DNA of 33,744 bases from Muribaculaceae bacterium (lineage in GTDB: Bacteria > Bacteroidota > Bacteroidia > Bacteroidales > Muribaculaceae). Where the stretch lies: positions 1 through 33,744 of the forward strand of contig JAIDXM010000028.1 of assembly GCA_029058745.1 (NCBI GenBank), read 5' to 3'. The first letter of the stretch is position 1; each line of letters begins with the position of its first letter. Of this stretch, positions 16,323 through 26,384 are shown in pieces. A program made the position numbers and the translations under genes. The notes under the pieces are model-generated. The model was not told where the DNA came from. It did not search any database and worked only from the letters and a program-made list of their open reading frames with translations.

Positions 16323-17384
16323 ATGGATTTGAAGATTGCTGTACTTCCCGGCGATGGAATAGGCCCTGAGATTTCCGAACAGGGTGTGGCTGTTATGACA
16401 GCCGTATGTGAAAAATTCGGACATAAGGTGAGCTATGAGTATGCCCTCTGTGGAGCAGATGCTATTGACAAGGTTGGCGACCCGTTCCCTGAAGAGACGT
16501 TCAGAATCTGCATGGAGGCGGACGCGGTGCTTTTCTCGGCGGTGGGAGATCCCAAGTTTGATAACGACCCGACAGCCAAGGTCCGTCCGGAGCAAGGACT
16601 CCTCGCCATGCGCAAGAAACTCGGACTATTTGCCAACATACGTCCGGTGGAGACATTCGAATGCCTGATTCATAAGTCGCCTCTCAAGGATGAACTTGTG
16701 CGCGGTGCGGATTTCATATGTATCAGAGAGCTTACCGGAGGTATGTATTTCGGGGAGAAATATCAGGATGACGACAAGGCATACGACACCAATGCCTACA
16801 CCCGTCAGGAGGTGGAACGCATCCTTGAGGTGGCATACAAGTATGCCGGTCAGCGCCGTAAGCATCTCACAGTGGTTGACAAGGCCAATGTGTTGGCTTC
16901 ATCCCGTCTGTGGCGCCAGGTGGCAAAAGAGATGGCAGTGAAGCATCCGGAGATTGAGACGGACTATATGTTTGTGGATAACGCGGCTATGCGTATGATT
17001 CAGGATCCGAAGTTTTTCGATGTCATGGTCACGGAGAACACATTCGGCGACATCCTCACCGACGAGGGGAGCTGCATCACCGGGTCGATGGGTCTGCTTC
17101 CGTCGGCATCTACCGGAGAGCACACGCCTGTGTTTGAGCCAATCCATGGCTCATGGCCTCAGGCAAAGGGTCAGAATATAGCCAATCCATTGGCACAGAT
17201 TCTTTCGGTTGCGATGCTCTTCGAGTATTTCAACCTCAAGGAGGAGGGCGCCCTTATCCGAGAGGCCGTCAATGCGTCGCTCGACGCCAATGTGCGCACT
17301 CCGGAGATTCAGGTTGAGGGTGGCGTTCGCTATGGCACCCGTGAGGTAGGTGCATGGATTGTTGATTATATAGAGAAACATTAA
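16323..17384 (+). CDS. leuB: 3-isopropylmalate dehydrogenase
   Basis: NAD-dependent beta-decarboxylating dehydrogenase of 353 residues, converting 3-isopropylmalate to 2-oxoisocaproate and, in the citramalate route, 3-methylmalate to 2-oxobutyrate. [10 protein letters not shown] at the N-terminus, [23 protein letters not shown] and [10 protein letters not shown] are family motifs, and FEPIHGSWP (the NAD-binding loop) closes the pattern. It starts 34 bases after cimA and ends the attenuator-controlled operon. A 40-bp palindrome begins 12 bases after its stop. Confidence 0.95.
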   Translation: MDLKIAVLPGDGIGPEISEQGVAVMTAVCEKFGHKVSYEYALCGADAIDKVGDPFPEETFRICMEADAVLFSAVGDPKFDNDPTAKVRPEQGLLAMRKKLGLFANIRPVETFECLIHKSPLKDELVRGADFICIRELTGGMYFGEKYQDDDKAYDTNAYTRQEVERILEVAYKYAGQRRKHLTVVDKANVLASSRLWRQVAKEMAVKHPEIETDYMFVDNAAMRMIQDPKFFDVMVTENTFGDILTDEGSCITGSMGLLPSASTGEHTPVFEPIHGSWPQAKGQNIANPLAQILSVAMLFEYFNLKEEGALIREAVNASLDANVRTPEIQVEGGVRYGTREVGAWIVDYIEKH

Positions 17385-17396
17385 GTTGTGGTAAGT

Positions 17397-17436
17397 CAGA
17401 GACTGCGGCGGGAAAATTTTCCCGCCGCAGTCTCTG
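17397..17436. terminator. 40-bp perfect palindrome after leuB
   Basis: Bases 17397-17416 are the exact reverse complement of 17417-17436, with no spacer and AAAATTTT at the centre. As RNA it gives a GC-rich stem of 16 pairs with an A/U loop. No U-run follows on the plus strand. It separates the leu/cim operon from the MFS gene and probably limits readthrough or fixes the mRNA 3' end. Confidence 0.65.
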
Positions 17437-17451
17437 TGAGATGACCTTTAA

Positions 17452-18636
17452 ATGAAAATGAAAAAAGCATTGTTTTCACTTGCGATGGGCACGTTTGCCC
17501 TTGGCATTTCTGAATTCCTGATGATGGGAATCCTCGGGAAGATAGCCGGAGACCTCGGTGTCTCCATAAGCGATGCCGGCCATCTTATTTCAGCATACGC
17601 GTCAGGAGTCTGTTTCGGGGCTCCTGTGCTTCTGTTCTGCCGGAAGGTGGCATTGAAGAAGATAATGGCATGCCTGGCGGCAATGATAGCCATAGGAAAC
17701 CTTTTGGCCTTTGTTGCCCCTGACTATTGGAGCCTTTTCGCGGCCCGGTTTATTTCAGGTTTGCCGCATGGGGCATATTTCGGAGTCGGCGCCATCGTGG
17801 CACGCCGGCTGGTGAAACCTGGTCATGAGGTTGGAGCCGTCTCTTTCATGATCGGGGGTATGACGGTGGCCACTTTGGCCGGGGTGCCTTTGGGGACTTT
17901 CATCACCAACACGTTGACATGGCGCCTGGCCTTTCTGTTGGTGTCGTTGTGTGGAGTCGCCACATATATAGCGATACGCGGATGGGTGCCTGATGTGGGG
18001 CGTCTCAAGGATGTAGGGTTCAAGGGGCAGTTCAGGTTCCTAAGGACGTTGCCACCCTGGCTGGTGTTCGGAGGCGTCATTTTCGGTCAGATAGGGTTCT
18101 ATTGCTGGTATAGCTATATCGACCCGCAACTTACGGAGATAGCCGGGTTTCCTGTCGTGGCGTTGTCATGGCTAATGATACTCGCAGGTTTCGGTATGTT
18201 TGCCGGCAACTCGATAGTAGGAGTCCTGGGTTTGCGGTATAAGCCGGCGGCTCTTGCGGCCACCGTGGAACTTATAGGGATTCCTGTGTTGCTGTTGTTC
18301 TATTTTTTCGCTGAGAGTCAGATCGCGGCTGTTGTGCTGATGATTCTTGGCACAGCGATTCTGTTTGGGTCCGGAAGTCCGTTACAGTCATCGATAGTCG
18401 GGTATTCTAAAGGAGGGGAGATGCTTGGGGCGGCCACTATACAGATAGCCTACAATGCCGGCAACGCGATAGCCGCGTGGCTTGGCGGCATGGTTATAAA
18501 TGCCGGTTACGGATATGCCTCTCCGTCGGTTGTTGGTCTTCCACTCATCGCCATAGGCGCGGCCATGCTTTATTGGCTTTATTTCCGTTATGAACGGTTG
18601 CCGCGAGACTCCGTATCGGGACATAGTCCGGAGTGA
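17452..18636 (+). CDS. MFS exporter, AraJ/DHA1 type
   Basis: A 394-residue inner-membrane protein with about twelve hydrophobic helices in two halves. The first helix reads FALGISEFLMMGILGKIAGDLGVSI, and GLPHGAYFGVGA lies in the fifth helix; both are characteristic of the AraJ-like drug:proton antiporter branch. The substrate is unknown. Export of sugars, drugs or excess amino acids are all possible, and the position between the branched-chain amino acid and pyrimidine operons does not settle it. The start at 17452 has a second Met two codons on. It begins 15 bases after the leuB palindrome and no clear promoter is visible, so it may depend on readthrough. Confidence 0.8.
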   Translation: MKMKKALFSLAMGTFALGISEFLMMGILGKIAGDLGVSISDAGHLISAYASGVCFGAPVLLFCRKVALKKIMACLAAMIAIGNLLAFVAPDYWSLFAARFISGLPHGAYFGVGAIVARRLVKPGHEVGAVSFMIGGMTVATLAGVPLGTFITNTLTWRLAFLLVSLCGVATYIAIRGWVPDVGRLKDVGFKGQFRFLRTLPPWLVFGGVIFGQIGFYCWYSYIDPQLTEIAGFPVVALSWLMILAGFGMFAGNSIVGVLGLRYKPAALAATVELIGIPVLLLFYFFAESQIAAVVLMILGTAILFGSGSPLQSSIVGYSKGGEMLGAATIQIAYNAGNAIAAWLGGMVINAGYGYASPSVVGLPLIAIGAAMLYWLYFRYERLPRDSVSGHSPE

Positions 18637-18698
18637 ATGCCGGTAATCGCAGGGAATATTTGAAACAGTGGATTTTGCACACGAAATTGGGATTTATT

Positions 18699-18730
18699 GT
18701 TGCGTGAGTGCGAAAATTTTCCTAACTTTG
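18699..18730 (+). promoter_or_regulatory. Bacteroides-type promoter of the pyr operon
   Basis: TAACTTTG at 18723-18730 is a perfect -7 box, identical to the one in front of the leu/cim leader. GTTG at 18699-18702, 20 bases upstream, is a one-mismatch -33 box. Transcription should start near 18735, giving a leader of about 190 bases before pyrC. Confidence 0.7.
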
Positions 18731-18747
18731 CAAGCAAAATAAATGAA

Positions 18748-18867
18748 ATGACGGCACAATTTCTCGGTCGAATATCATTTGTCATGCAATCGCAGACAAT
18801 GCTAAACGGAAGCTTCAGCCATCCGGCAACTCCCGTTTTTCAGATATTTAAGGCAACTCGTTGGTGA
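18748..18867 (+). CDS. Candidate 39-codon pyr leader peptide
   Basis: The reading frame MTAQFLGRISFV...FQIFKATRW begins at ATG 18748, about 13 bases after the predicted transcription start, and stops at TGA 18865-18867 inside the loop and 3' arm of the leader terminator. It overlaps by ATGA the stop of a two-codon frame (ATG AAA TGA) at 18743. It has no run of one amino acid. As with the enteric pyrBI leader, what matters would be that translation continues into the hairpin. The leader role is inferred from position; the peptide is not similar to a protein I know. Confidence 0.6.
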   Translation: MTAQFLGRISFVMQSQTMLNGSFSHPATPVFQIFKATRW

Positions 18868-18881
18868 GTTGCCTTTTTTTT
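18850..18881 (+). terminator. Leader terminator (attenuator) of the pyr operon
   Basis: Ten bases at 18850-18859 pair with 18866-18875 across a six-base loop, and eight T occupy 18874-18881. It lies between the promoter and pyrC, so it must be bypassed for expression. A T5 tract at 18836-18840 and ATATTT just before the hairpin could slow polymerase when UTP is low, letting the leader ribosome catch up and open the stem. GGCAACTC of the 5' arm is repeated at 18825-18832. Confidence 0.75.
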
Positions 18882-18924
18882 ATTCGAGCGTCAGAGTGTC
18901 CGCTGTAATAAAAAAGGAAGTCAT

Positions 18925-20199
18925 ATGGAAGACATCATCATCAGAGGAGCCAATGTGTGGTGTGACGGAAAATTCGTCACCGCCGATGTCTCAATCCACG
19001 ACCGCAAGGTTTCGTCGGTGGGTGAGGCTTTATTATTGTCGGGAAAAGGAACGATAATATCAGGAGAAGGGAAGTATCTTGTTCCCGGACTCGTTGACCT
19101 GCATGTGCATTTCCGTGAACCCGGATATTCATACAAGGAGACAATACGCAGTGGCAGCGCGGCTGCTGCTGCGGGAGGATTCACCACCGTCTGCACGATG
19201 CCCAACCTTAATCCGGCACCGGATGATGTGGAAAATCTCAAGAGGCAGCTTGACGCTATCCGTCTTGACGCATGTGTGGATGTGCTTCCTTATGCCACAA
19301 TCACCAGGAAGCGTATGGGACGAGAACTTGTTGACTACAGGATGCTCGCTCCATGGGTAGCCGGTTTTTCCGATGATGGCACCGGAGTCCAGGATGACGA
19401 TGTGATGCTTGCCGCCATGAAGGGTATCGCACCAACCGGAAAGATACTCGCCGCACATTGCGAAGTGGAGCGGTTGCTTAATAAAGGATACATACATGAC
19501 GGCGATTATGCCCGCGCCCATGGACACCGTGGCATATCTTCCGAATCGGAATGGGCGGAGGTTGAGCGTGACATCCGGATGGCAGAGGAGACAGGATGCC
19601 GTCTGCATGTGTGCCATATCTCCACTAAGGAAAGTGTGGAGCTGATACGCCAGGCCAAGGCCCGGGGTGTCAATGTGACGTGTGAGACCGGACCCCACTA
19701 TCTCACATTCTGCGATGAAGACCTTCAGGAGCATGGACGTTTCAAGATGAATCCCCCGATACGCAGTCGTGCCGACCGTGATGCATTGCGACAAGGTGTC
19801 ATTGACGGCACCATCGACGTTATTGCCACCGACCACGCTCCGCATGCGGCGAATGAAAAGAGCAAGGGTCTTGAACTCAGTGCAATGGGAGTTGTGGGTC
19901 TTGAGACCTCATTCGGGGCCGTATATACTACGATGGTAGAGTCCGGACTTATGCCATTCTCCCGCCTTGTTGAGGCTATGGCAATCACAGGACGCACGAT
20001 ACTCGGTCTTCCGGGAGCCGACGGGATAAAAGTAGGCGACAAGGCCGACATGACTTTGCTCGATATTGACAGGGAATGGGTAGTGGAGCCATCCTGTTTC
20101 CGCAGCATGGGGAGAAGCACGCCTTATGAGGGGATGACTTTGAAAGGTGCGGTGGCGCTCACGGTGAGCAATGGAGAAATCCGTTATCAGAAACTATAA
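18925..20199 (+). CDS. pyrC: Dihydroorotase
   Basis: A zinc amidohydrolase of 424 residues, the class I type used with a separate carbamoyltransferase. It cyclises carbamoyl aspartate to dihydroorotate. DLHVHFREPG (metal ligands H60, H62) and ATDHAPHAANEK mark the active site, and the length is usual. AAGGAAG lies five bases before the ATG at 18925, an unusually clear Shine-Dalgarno for this phylum. It is the first structural gene after the attenuator and is followed by carA after 30 bases. Confidence 0.94.
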   Translation: MEDIIIRGANVWCDGKFVTADVSIHDRKVSSVGEALLLSGKGTIISGEGKYLVPGLVDLHVHFREPGYSYKETIRSGSAAAAAGGFTTVCTMPNLNPAPDDVENLKRQLDAIRLDACVDVLPYATITRKRMGRELVDYRMLAPWVAGFSDDGTGVQDDDVMLAAMKGIAPTGKILAAHCEVERLLNKGYIHDGDYARAHGHRGISSESEWAEVERDIRMAEETGCRLHVCHISTKESVELIRQAKARGVNVTCETGPHYLTFCDEDLQEHGRFKMNPPIRSRADRDALRQGVIDGTIDVIATDHAPHAANEKSKGLELSAMGVVGLETSFGAVYTTMVESGLMPFSRLVEAMAITGRTILGLPGADGIKVGDKADMTLLDIDREWVVEPSCFRSMGRSTPYEGMTLKGAVALTVSNGEIRYQKL

Positions 20200-20229
20200 T
20201 AAAACACACAATACTCTTTTTCGAAAAAT

Positions 20230-21318
20230 ATGAAGCCTTACACAAAGAAACTTGTGCTTGAAGACGGACGGGAGTTCCCCGGATATGGTTTCGCCTCCGA
20301 TACAGAGCGGGTTGGCGAACTCGTTTTCAACACCTCAATGGTGGGGTACCAGGAGATACTTTCCGACCCGTCATATGCCGACCAGATAATAGTGATGACA
20401 TATCCGCTGATAGGCAATTACGGCATAACGGATGAGGACTACGAGACGAAGTTCCCCTCGATTGCCGGAATGATAGTGAGGGAAAACAATAACTCGCCGT
20501 CCAACTTCCGCTACACCAAGACACTTGAGGAGGAACTTGACGAGAATAATATCCCGGCGATAAGCGGAATAGACACAAGGAGTCTCACAAGAATCCTTCG
20601 CGATGCCAACGGGATGAGGGCTGTCATAACGGATATAGACACCTCCGTGGAAGAGGCCGTGGCTAAGATAAAGGGCACTGAGCGTCCCCGCGATCTCGTG
20701 AGCCGGGTGAGTTGCAAGAAACGCTGGTTTGCCCGCACGGCCGGCTACAAATATGATATAGTCGCCATAGACTGCGGCATGAAATACAATATGGTGAGAA
20801 GTCTCAACGCTCATGGCTGCAATGTGACAGTTGTGCCATGGAACACCACTGCAGAGCAGATTCTGGCATTCAATCCTGACGGAGTGCTTGTCTCCAACGG
20901 TCCCGGTTCGCCGGAGGATGTGCCGGAGGTTGTGGAGACGATACGCAGGCTGCGCGGAAAAGTGCCTATGTTCGGCATCTGTCTTGGCCACCAGCTTATC
21001 GCGCTTGCGTATGGCGCAGAGATTGGGGCCATCAATCCGGGACACCGTGGGGGCAACCATCCGGTGAAGGAGCTTTCCACGGGACATGTGCTGATAACGG
21101 CTCAGAACCACGGTTATGCCGTGAAGGAGGAGTCAGTGGCGAATACGCCGCTCAAGGTGACGCATGTGAACCTCCTTGACGGGACGGTGGAAGGGTTGGA
21201 ATGTGCTGACGACAAAGTGATTTCCGTGCAGTTCCATCCGGAGAGCGCTCCCGGTCCGCAGGACTCCATATACTTGTTCGACCGGTTCATACAGATGATT
21301 CCGGAGCAGGGGAAATGA
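20230..21318 (+). CDS. carA: Carbamoyl-phosphate synthase, small (glutaminase) subunit
   Basis: 362 residues that hydrolyse glutamine and pass ammonia to CarB. An N-terminal CarA domain runs to about 150 ([19 protein letters not shown]), then a class I glutamine amidotransferase domain follows, with nucleophile C251 (MFGICLGHQ) and the H336/E338 pair in [17 protein letters not shown] at 223-230 forms the oxyanion turn. It supplies both the pyrimidine branch here and the carbamoyltransferase of the arginine operon to the left. carB follows after 58 bases. Confidence 0.95.
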   Translation: MKPYTKKLVLEDGREFPGYGFASDTERVGELVFNTSMVGYQEILSDPSYADQIIVMTYPLIGNYGITDEDYETKFPSIAGMIVRENNNSPSNFRYTKTLEEELDENNIPAISGIDTRSLTRILRDANGMRAVITDIDTSVEEAVAKIKGTERPRDLVSRVSCKKRWFARTAGYKYDIVAIDCGMKYNMVRSLNAHGCNVTVVPWNTTAEQILAFNPDGVLVSNGPGSPEDVPEVVETIRRLRGKVPMFGICLGHQLIALAYGAEIGAINPGHRGGNHPVKELSTGHVLITAQNHGYAVKEESVANTPLKVTHVNLLDGTVEGLECADDKVISVQFHPESAPGPQDSIYLFDRFIQMIPEQGK

Positions 21319-21376
21319 GATTTATACAACCGCAATAAGAACGCAAAAACAATATCGCATCAAGCGTGTAGCAACA

Positions 21377-24300
21377 ATGCCGAAACGTACAGACATAAAG
21401 AAAGTGATGGTCATAGGGTCTGGCCCGATAGTAGTGGGACAGGCCGCAGAGTTTGACTACGCAGGCACCCAGGCCTGCACGGCCTTGAAAGAGGAGGGGT
21501 ATGAGGTTGTGCTTGTCAACTCCAATCCGGCCACAATCATGACAGACCCGGAGATAGCCCATAAAGTTTATATGGAGCCACTGACCCTGGAATATGTGGC
21601 CAAGATTGTAAGATTTGAGCGTCCCGACGCCATTGTGCCGGGTCTTGGAGGACAGACCGGACTGAATCTTGCCGTGCAACTTGCAAAGAAGGGAGTCCTT
21701 GAGGAGTGTGGAGTGGAGATACTCGGCACATCGTTCGAGAGTATAGAAAGGGCGGAAGACCGGGAACTCTTTAAGGAATTATGCGAGAGCATAGGCGAGC
21801 CTGTGCTCCCAAGCGATGTGGCCAACAGCATAGAGCATGCAGTGGAAATCGCCGCCAGGATAGGCTATCCCGTGATTCTCCGTCCGGCGTTCACACTCGG
21901 CGGCACCGGCGGCGGTTTCGCGGACAATGAGACGGAACTGCGTGAGATGATGCGCACTGCGCTCGACCTTTCCCCGGTGCATCAGGTGCTCGTGGAGAAG
22001 AGTATAAAAGGATTCAAGGAGATTGAGTTTGAGGTGATGCGCGATGCCAACGACACTGTGATAGCGATATGCTCGATGGAAAATCTTGACCCTGTCGGTG
22101 TGCATACCGGCGATTCCATCGTGGTTGCCCCCGCGCAGACACTCACTAACAAGGAATACCAGCTTCTGCGAGACAGCGCTCTAAAGCTGATACGCGCACT
22201 TAAGATAGAGGGAGGGTGTAACGTCCAGTTCGCTCTCGACCCGCTGTCGTTCGACTATTACCTGATAGAGGTGAATCCTCGCGTGTCGCGCTCATCGGCT
22301 CTCGCTTCAAAGGCGTCTGGCTATCCTATTGCCCGAGTGAGCGCAAAAATCGCTGTGGGGCTTCATCTTGATGAAATCGATTTGGGACATGTGCCGGCAA
22401 GCTTCGAGCCGGCGCTTGACTATGTGGTGACAAAAATCGCCCGTTTCCCGTTTGATAAATTCGCCGACGCCTCCAATGAACTTGGCACCCAGATGAAGGC
22501 TACCGGAGAGGTGATGAGCATCGGCCGCACCATGGAGGAAAGTCTTCTGAAGGCCGTCCGTTCCCTGGAGACAGGAGTGTGCCACCTCTATCATAAGAAA
22601 TTCGATGATATGACGGTGGATGAGATGCTCAATTATATCCGGAAAGCCACAGACGACCGTATCTATGCTCTCGCCGAACTTATGCGCCGTGACGTGGATG
22701 CCGGGCTCATTTACAACCGAACCAAAATCGACATGTTCTTCCTCGACAAGATAAAGAATATAGTTGATTTCGAGAAGACGGTGAAAGAGAATCCCTTTGA
22801 TGCGGACACTCTCCGCGATGCCAAGAGGATGGGATTCAGCGACAAGTATATCGGAATGCTATGGGGCAAAAGTGAATCGGAAATCTATCTTATGCGCAAG
22901 GAACTCGGAATATATCCGGTGTATAAGATGATAGACTCGTGTGCTTCAGAGTTCCACGCCACCACCAATTATTTCTATTCCACCTACGAGAGCGACAATG
23001 AGTCGGTGCCGACCGGGAGAAAGAAAATCGTGGTGCTTGGTTCCGGCCCCATCCGCATCGGGCAGGGAGTGGAGTTCGACTATTCCACCGTGCATGCGAT
23101 GTGGTCGATACGCAAGGCCGGCTATGAGGCCATCATCATAAATAATAATCCTGAAACCGTATCAACGGACCATACCACAGGCGACAAGCTTTATTTCGAG
23201 CCTCTGACAGTGGAGGATGTGATGAATGTGCTCGACCTGGAGAAACCGGAGGGAGTTATAGTGTCGCTTGGAGGACAGACCGCCATCAACCTTGCCGAGC
23301 CTTTGGCCGCTTTGGGAGCGCCGATTGTAGGCACCGGCATTGACGCCATCCGCAATGCGGAAGACCGGGGCTGTTTCGAGGCCATCATGGAGAAACTTGG
23401 AATACCGCAACCGGAAGGAGAGGCCGTCACTGACATTGAAGCCGGGGTGGCCGCCGCCGAAAGAATCGGTTATCCCGTTCTTGTGCGTCCCAGCTATGTG
23501 CTCGGGGGCCGCGCCATGCAGATTGTGAGCAAGGAGGAGCAGCTTCGCCATTATCTTCAGACCGCAGTGGAAATCAATGTTGAGCATCCGGTGCTCGTTG
23601 ACAAGTATATCCTCGGAAAGGAGCTTGAGGTGGATGCCGTGTGCGACGGTGAGAATGTCTTCGTGCCCGGTATAATGGAACATGTGGAGCATACCGGGGT
23701 ACACTCCGGCGACTCCATTAGCGTGTATCCCACTTTCAGCGTCAGCGACAAAGTGAAGCAGACCATTCTCGACTACACCGTACGTCTCGGCAAGGAGATA
23801 GGGATAAAGGGTCTTTACAACATCCAGTTCATCGTGGATTCAAAAGACGACGTCTATGTCATAGAGGTGAATCCGAGGTCATCGCGCACAGTGCCGTTCC
23901 TGTCAAAGGCCACAGGGGTGCCCCTTGCCCATATCGCCACAATGATAATGCTTGGCCACACGTTGCGCGAGCAGGGGATAACAGAACTTTATCCTGAGGA
24001 GAAGAAACGTTGGTTTGTAAAGACTCCGGCCTTCTCCTTCTCGAAACTCAGAGGTATGGACTCCTATCTGTCGCCAGAGATGAAATCCACCGGAGAGGCC
24101 ATCGGTTACGACCGTTCTCTGAAACGTGCTCTCTATAAGTCTCTTCAGGCATCTGGGATGACAGTGGCCAATTATGGTACGGTTTTCGTGACCATAAGTG
24201 ACGGCGACAAGGCACGCGCATTGCCTCTGATAAGGCGTTTCTATGAGCTTGGATTCAATGTGGAGGCAACACGTGGCACGGCTGAGTTCCTCCGCCAGCA

Positions 24301-24562
24301 TGGGATTCGTACACGGCTTTTGAAAAAAATCAGCGAGGGCAGCGACGATATAGTGAACTCTCTGCGTCAGGGACACGTTAATTATGTAATAAACACGATG
24401 GAACTGGCCGCCGACCATTCCCACCGAGACGGATATTACATACGTCGTCTGGCAGTCGATAACAATATCACGGTTTTCACTTCGTTGGAAACAGTAGAGG
24501 TGCTTCTTGACGTGCTCGACGACATAACCATGAAAGTATCTACTATCGACGCAGACGACTGA
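21377..24562 (+). CDS. carB: Carbamoyl-phosphate synthase, large subunit
   Basis: 1061 residues in the standard layout: carboxyphosphate ATP-grasp half (about 1-400, opening [23 protein letters not shown]), oligomerisation part (400-550), carbamoyl-phosphate ATP-grasp half (550-930, opening [21 protein letters not shown]), and a C-terminal MGS-like allosteric domain (930-1061, with ATRGTAEFL). The two halves keep EVNPR motifs, as expected. It uses two ATP, bicarbonate and ammonia from CarA. It lies 14 bases before pyrK. UMP or ornithine control is plausible from the intact MGS domain. Confidence 0.96.
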   Translation: MPKRTDIKKVMVIGSGPIVVGQAAEFDYAGTQACTALKEEGYEVVLVNSNPATIMTDPEIAHKVYMEPLTLEYVAKIVRFERPDAIVPGLGGQTGLNLAVQLAKKGVLEECGVEILGTSFESIERAEDRELFKELCESIGEPVLPSDVANSIEHAVEIAARIGYPVILRPAFTLGGTGGGFADNETELREMMRTALDLSPVHQVLVEKSIKGFKEIEFEVMRDANDTVIAICSMENLDPVGVHTGDSIVVAPAQTLTNKEYQLLRDSALKLIRALKIEGGCNVQFALDPLSFDYYLIEVNPRVSRSSALASKASGYPIARVSAKIAVGLHLDEIDLGHVPASFEPALDYVVTKIARFPFDKFADASNELGTQMKATGEVMSIGRTMEESLLKAVRSLETGVCHLYHKKFDDMTVDEMLNYIRKATDDRIYALAELMRRDVDAGLIYNRTKIDMFFLDKIKNIVDFEKTVKENPFDADTLRDAKRMGFSDKYIGMLWGKSESEIYLMRKELGIYPVYKMIDSCASEFHATTNYFYSTYESDNESVPTGRKKIVVLGSGPIRIGQGVEFDYSTVHAMWSIRKAGYEAIIINNNPETVSTDHTTGDKLYFEPLTVEDVMNVLDLEKPEGVIVSLGGQTAINLAEPLAALGAPIVGTGIDAIRNAEDRGCFEAIMEKLGIPQPEGEAVTDIEAGVAAAERIGYPVLVRPSYVLGGRAMQIVSKEEQLRHYLQTAVEINVEHPVLVDKYILGKELEVDAVCDGENVFVPGIMEHVEHTGVHSGDSISVYPTFSVSDKVKQTILDYTVRLGKEIGIKGLYNIQFIVDSKDDVYVIEVNPRSSRTVPFLSKATGVPLAHIATMIMLGHTLREQGITELYPEEKKRWFVKTPAFSFSKLRGMDSYLSPEMKSTGEAIGYDRSLKRALYKSLQASGMTVANYGTVFVTISDGDKARALPLIRRFYELGFNVEATRGTAEFLRQHGIRTRLLKKISEGSDDIVNSLRQGHVNYVINTMELAADHSHRDGYYIRRLAVDNNITVFTSLETVEVLLDVLDDITMKVSTIDADD

Positions 24563-24576
24563 TAACAACAGCAGAC

Positions 24577-25329
24577 ATGAATATAAAGAATATCTATACC
24601 ATCGTCGCCAACCGGAGGTTGACCCACAAGACTTGGGTCATGACCATACAGGGCGACACAGGTGCCATCAAGGCGCCGGGTCAATTCGTGAATATCTCCA
24701 TACCGGAGAAATACCTTCGTAGGCCAATCTCGATTTGTGATTACTCGCATGAGCGAGGCGAAATCACATTGCTCTACGATACAGTAGGCGAGGGAACAGA
24801 GGCAATGAGCAGGATGATGCCCGGCGACAGTCTCGATATCCTTAACGGACTCGGAAACGGGTTTAATCCCAATCCACCGTCAGAGCGTCCTCTTTTGCTT
24901 GGAGGAGGCATAGGATGCGCCCCTCTCCTGGGGCTTGCGAGAGTCTTGAGGGAGAGCGGAAAGAATCCTATAGCGATACTCGGCTATAATACGGCTGCCG
25001 ACAGCTTCGGGATGGATGAATGGTTTCGCGAGATTGGTGTGGAGGCTTATATCGCCACAGTTGACGGTTCGGTAGGGACAAAAGGTTTTGTCACCGATGT
25101 GCTGCGAGAGAAGGGGATAGAGTCCGGTTATTTTCAGGCTTGTGGGCCGATGCCGATGCTCAAGGCTCTATGCACCGGTCTTGACATTCCCGGAGAGGTG
25201 AGTCTTGAGAGCCGTATGGGATGCGGTTTCGGCGCCTGCATGGGATGTGTGATACAGACAGTAAACGGACCAAGAGGAATCTGCAAGGCGGGTCCTGTGT
25301 TCAGAAAGGAGGAACTGATATGGAAGTGA
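24577..25329 (+). CDS. pyrK: Dihydroorotate dehydrogenase B, electron-transfer subunit
   Basis: 250 residues carrying FAD and a 2Fe-2S cluster that pass electrons from dihydroorotate (via PyrD FMN) to NAD. The FAD motif RPISICDY is at 49-56, the NAD-binding GGGIGCAPLLGLA at 109-121, and the cluster cysteines are C216, C221, C224 and C236 (CGFGACMGC ... GICKAGP). The last four codons overlap pyrD by ten bases, so the two subunits are made together. Presence of PyrK identifies the class 1B, NAD-linked enzyme. Confidence 0.95.
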   Translation: MNIKNIYTIVANRRLTHKTWVMTIQGDTGAIKAPGQFVNISIPEKYLRRPISICDYSHERGEITLLYDTVGEGTEAMSRMMPGDSLDILNGLGNGFNPNPPSERPLLLGGGIGCAPLLGLARVLRESGKNPIAILGYNTAADSFGMDEWFREIGVEAYIATVDGSVGTKGFVTDVLREKGIESGYFQACGPMPMLKALCTGLDIPGEVSLESRMGCGFGACMGCVIQTVNGPRGICKAGPVFRKEELIWK

Positions 25330-26252
25330 AAAATGATTCAAAGAAACGCGACTTGTCCGTATGTCTCAGTGGAGTCAGGTTGCAGAATCCGGTGGTGCCG
25401 GCATCGGGATGTTTCGGGTTCGGATATGTCATGTCGGAATATTATGATATCGACATGCTTGGGTCAATTTCCATAAAGGGGACGACTCTTGACTCCCGGT
25501 TTGGGAATCCGTTGCCACGCATCGCGGAGTGTCCTTCCGGGATGATAAATTCCGTGGGCCTTCAGAATCCGGGAGTTGACGCCGTGATAGAGACCGAGCT
25601 TCCGAAGCTTCGAGGCAAGTTTCATCAGCCAATAATCGCCAACATAAGCGGGTTCTCGATTGACGGATATGTGGAGTGTTGCGAAAAAATCGACCGTGCC
25701 GATCAGGTGGCTATAATCGAGCTGAACGTCAGTTGTCCCAATGTGCACGGCGGCGGAATGAGTTTCGGCACGAGTCCGGACGCTGTCGCGGAGGTGGTGC
25801 GCGAGGTCAGGAAGGTGGTTAAGAAACCATTGTATGTCAAGCTTACCCCGAATGTCACTGATATAGTTTCGATAGCTAAGGCGGCGGTGGCGGCGGGAGC
25901 CGACGGATTGTGCCTGATTAATACTCTGCTCGGGATGCGCATCGACATCAAGACTCGCCGTCCGGTTCTTGCCAACCGTATGGGAGGCGTGTCGGGACCG
26001 GCGGTGTTCCCTGTGGCCGTGAGGATGGTGAACCAGGTGGCACATGCCTGTGATGTGCCATTGATCGGATGCGGAGGCGTATCGACAGCCAGGGATGTCA
26101 TAGAAATGATGATGGCCGGAGCGACAGCCGTTGAGGTCGGTGCTGCGAACCTTGTCAACCCATATGCCTGCAAGGAGATTATAGAGGCATTGCCATTGGA
26201 GATGGAGAAGCTTGGCATAGACTCTCTGTCGGAGATAATAGGCGTTGTCTGA
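25320..26252 (+). CDS. pyrD: Dihydroorotate dehydrogenase B, catalytic subunit
   Basis: A cytosolic class 1B enzyme of 310 residues, an FMN-containing TIM barrel. The catalytic base is C139 in LNVSCPNVHGGG. N-terminal LQNPVVPASGCFGFG and C-terminal GCGGVSTARDVIEMMMAGA with GA-N motifs bind FMN. The open frame extends up to 25221, but that part is antiphase within the pyrK iron-sulfur motif. The ATG at 25320, overlapping pyrK by ten bases, gives the family N-terminus. It ends 132 bases before pyrF, the largest gap between structural genes in the operon. Confidence 0.95.
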   Translation: MEVKNDSKKRDLSVCLSGVRLQNPVVPASGCFGFGYVMSEYYDIDMLGSISIKGTTLDSRFGNPLPRIAECPSGMINSVGLQNPGVDAVIETELPKLRGKFHQPIIANISGFSIDGYVECCEKIDRADQVAIIELNVSCPNVHGGGMSFGTSPDAVAEVVREVRKVVKKPLYVKLTPNVTDIVSIAKAAVAAGADGLCLINTLLGMRIDIKTRRPVLANRMGGVSGPAVFPVAVRMVNQVAHACDVPLIGCGGVSTARDVIEMMMAGATAVEVGAANLVNPYACKEIIEALPLEMEKLGIDSLSEIIGVV

Positions 26253-26310
26253 AGGCAGTAGGCCGGCTGAATCGGCACATATTGTAAAAATTCCAGAATA
26301 ATGAATATAG

Positions 26311-26349
26311 TCCGGAGGTCGGAGACGGTTGCGTCTTCGTCCATCCGGA
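26311..26349 (+). other. Intercistronic hairpin between pyrD and pyrF
   Basis: TCCGGA at 26311-26316 pairs with 26344-26349. Inside it two further G-C pairs, one mismatch and an eight-pair stem (one G-U) close a GTTG loop. There is no U-run, so it is more likely an RNA processing or stability element than a terminator. It sits in the only large intercistronic gap after pyrC. Confidence 0.5.
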
Positions 26350-26384
26350 TTAAGATACTCTCAAATACCTAACGAAACTGAGAT

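Noticed and set aside
18825..18873. GGCAACTC repeat at 18825 as an antiterminator arm
   Set aside because: Pairing with the terminator 3' arm would still leave a stem directly before the U-run, so it would not prevent termination; significance unclear.
25221..25319. Upstream extension of the pyrD frame
   Set aside because: It overlaps the iron-sulfur motif of pyrK out of phase; the ATG at 25320 is the family start.
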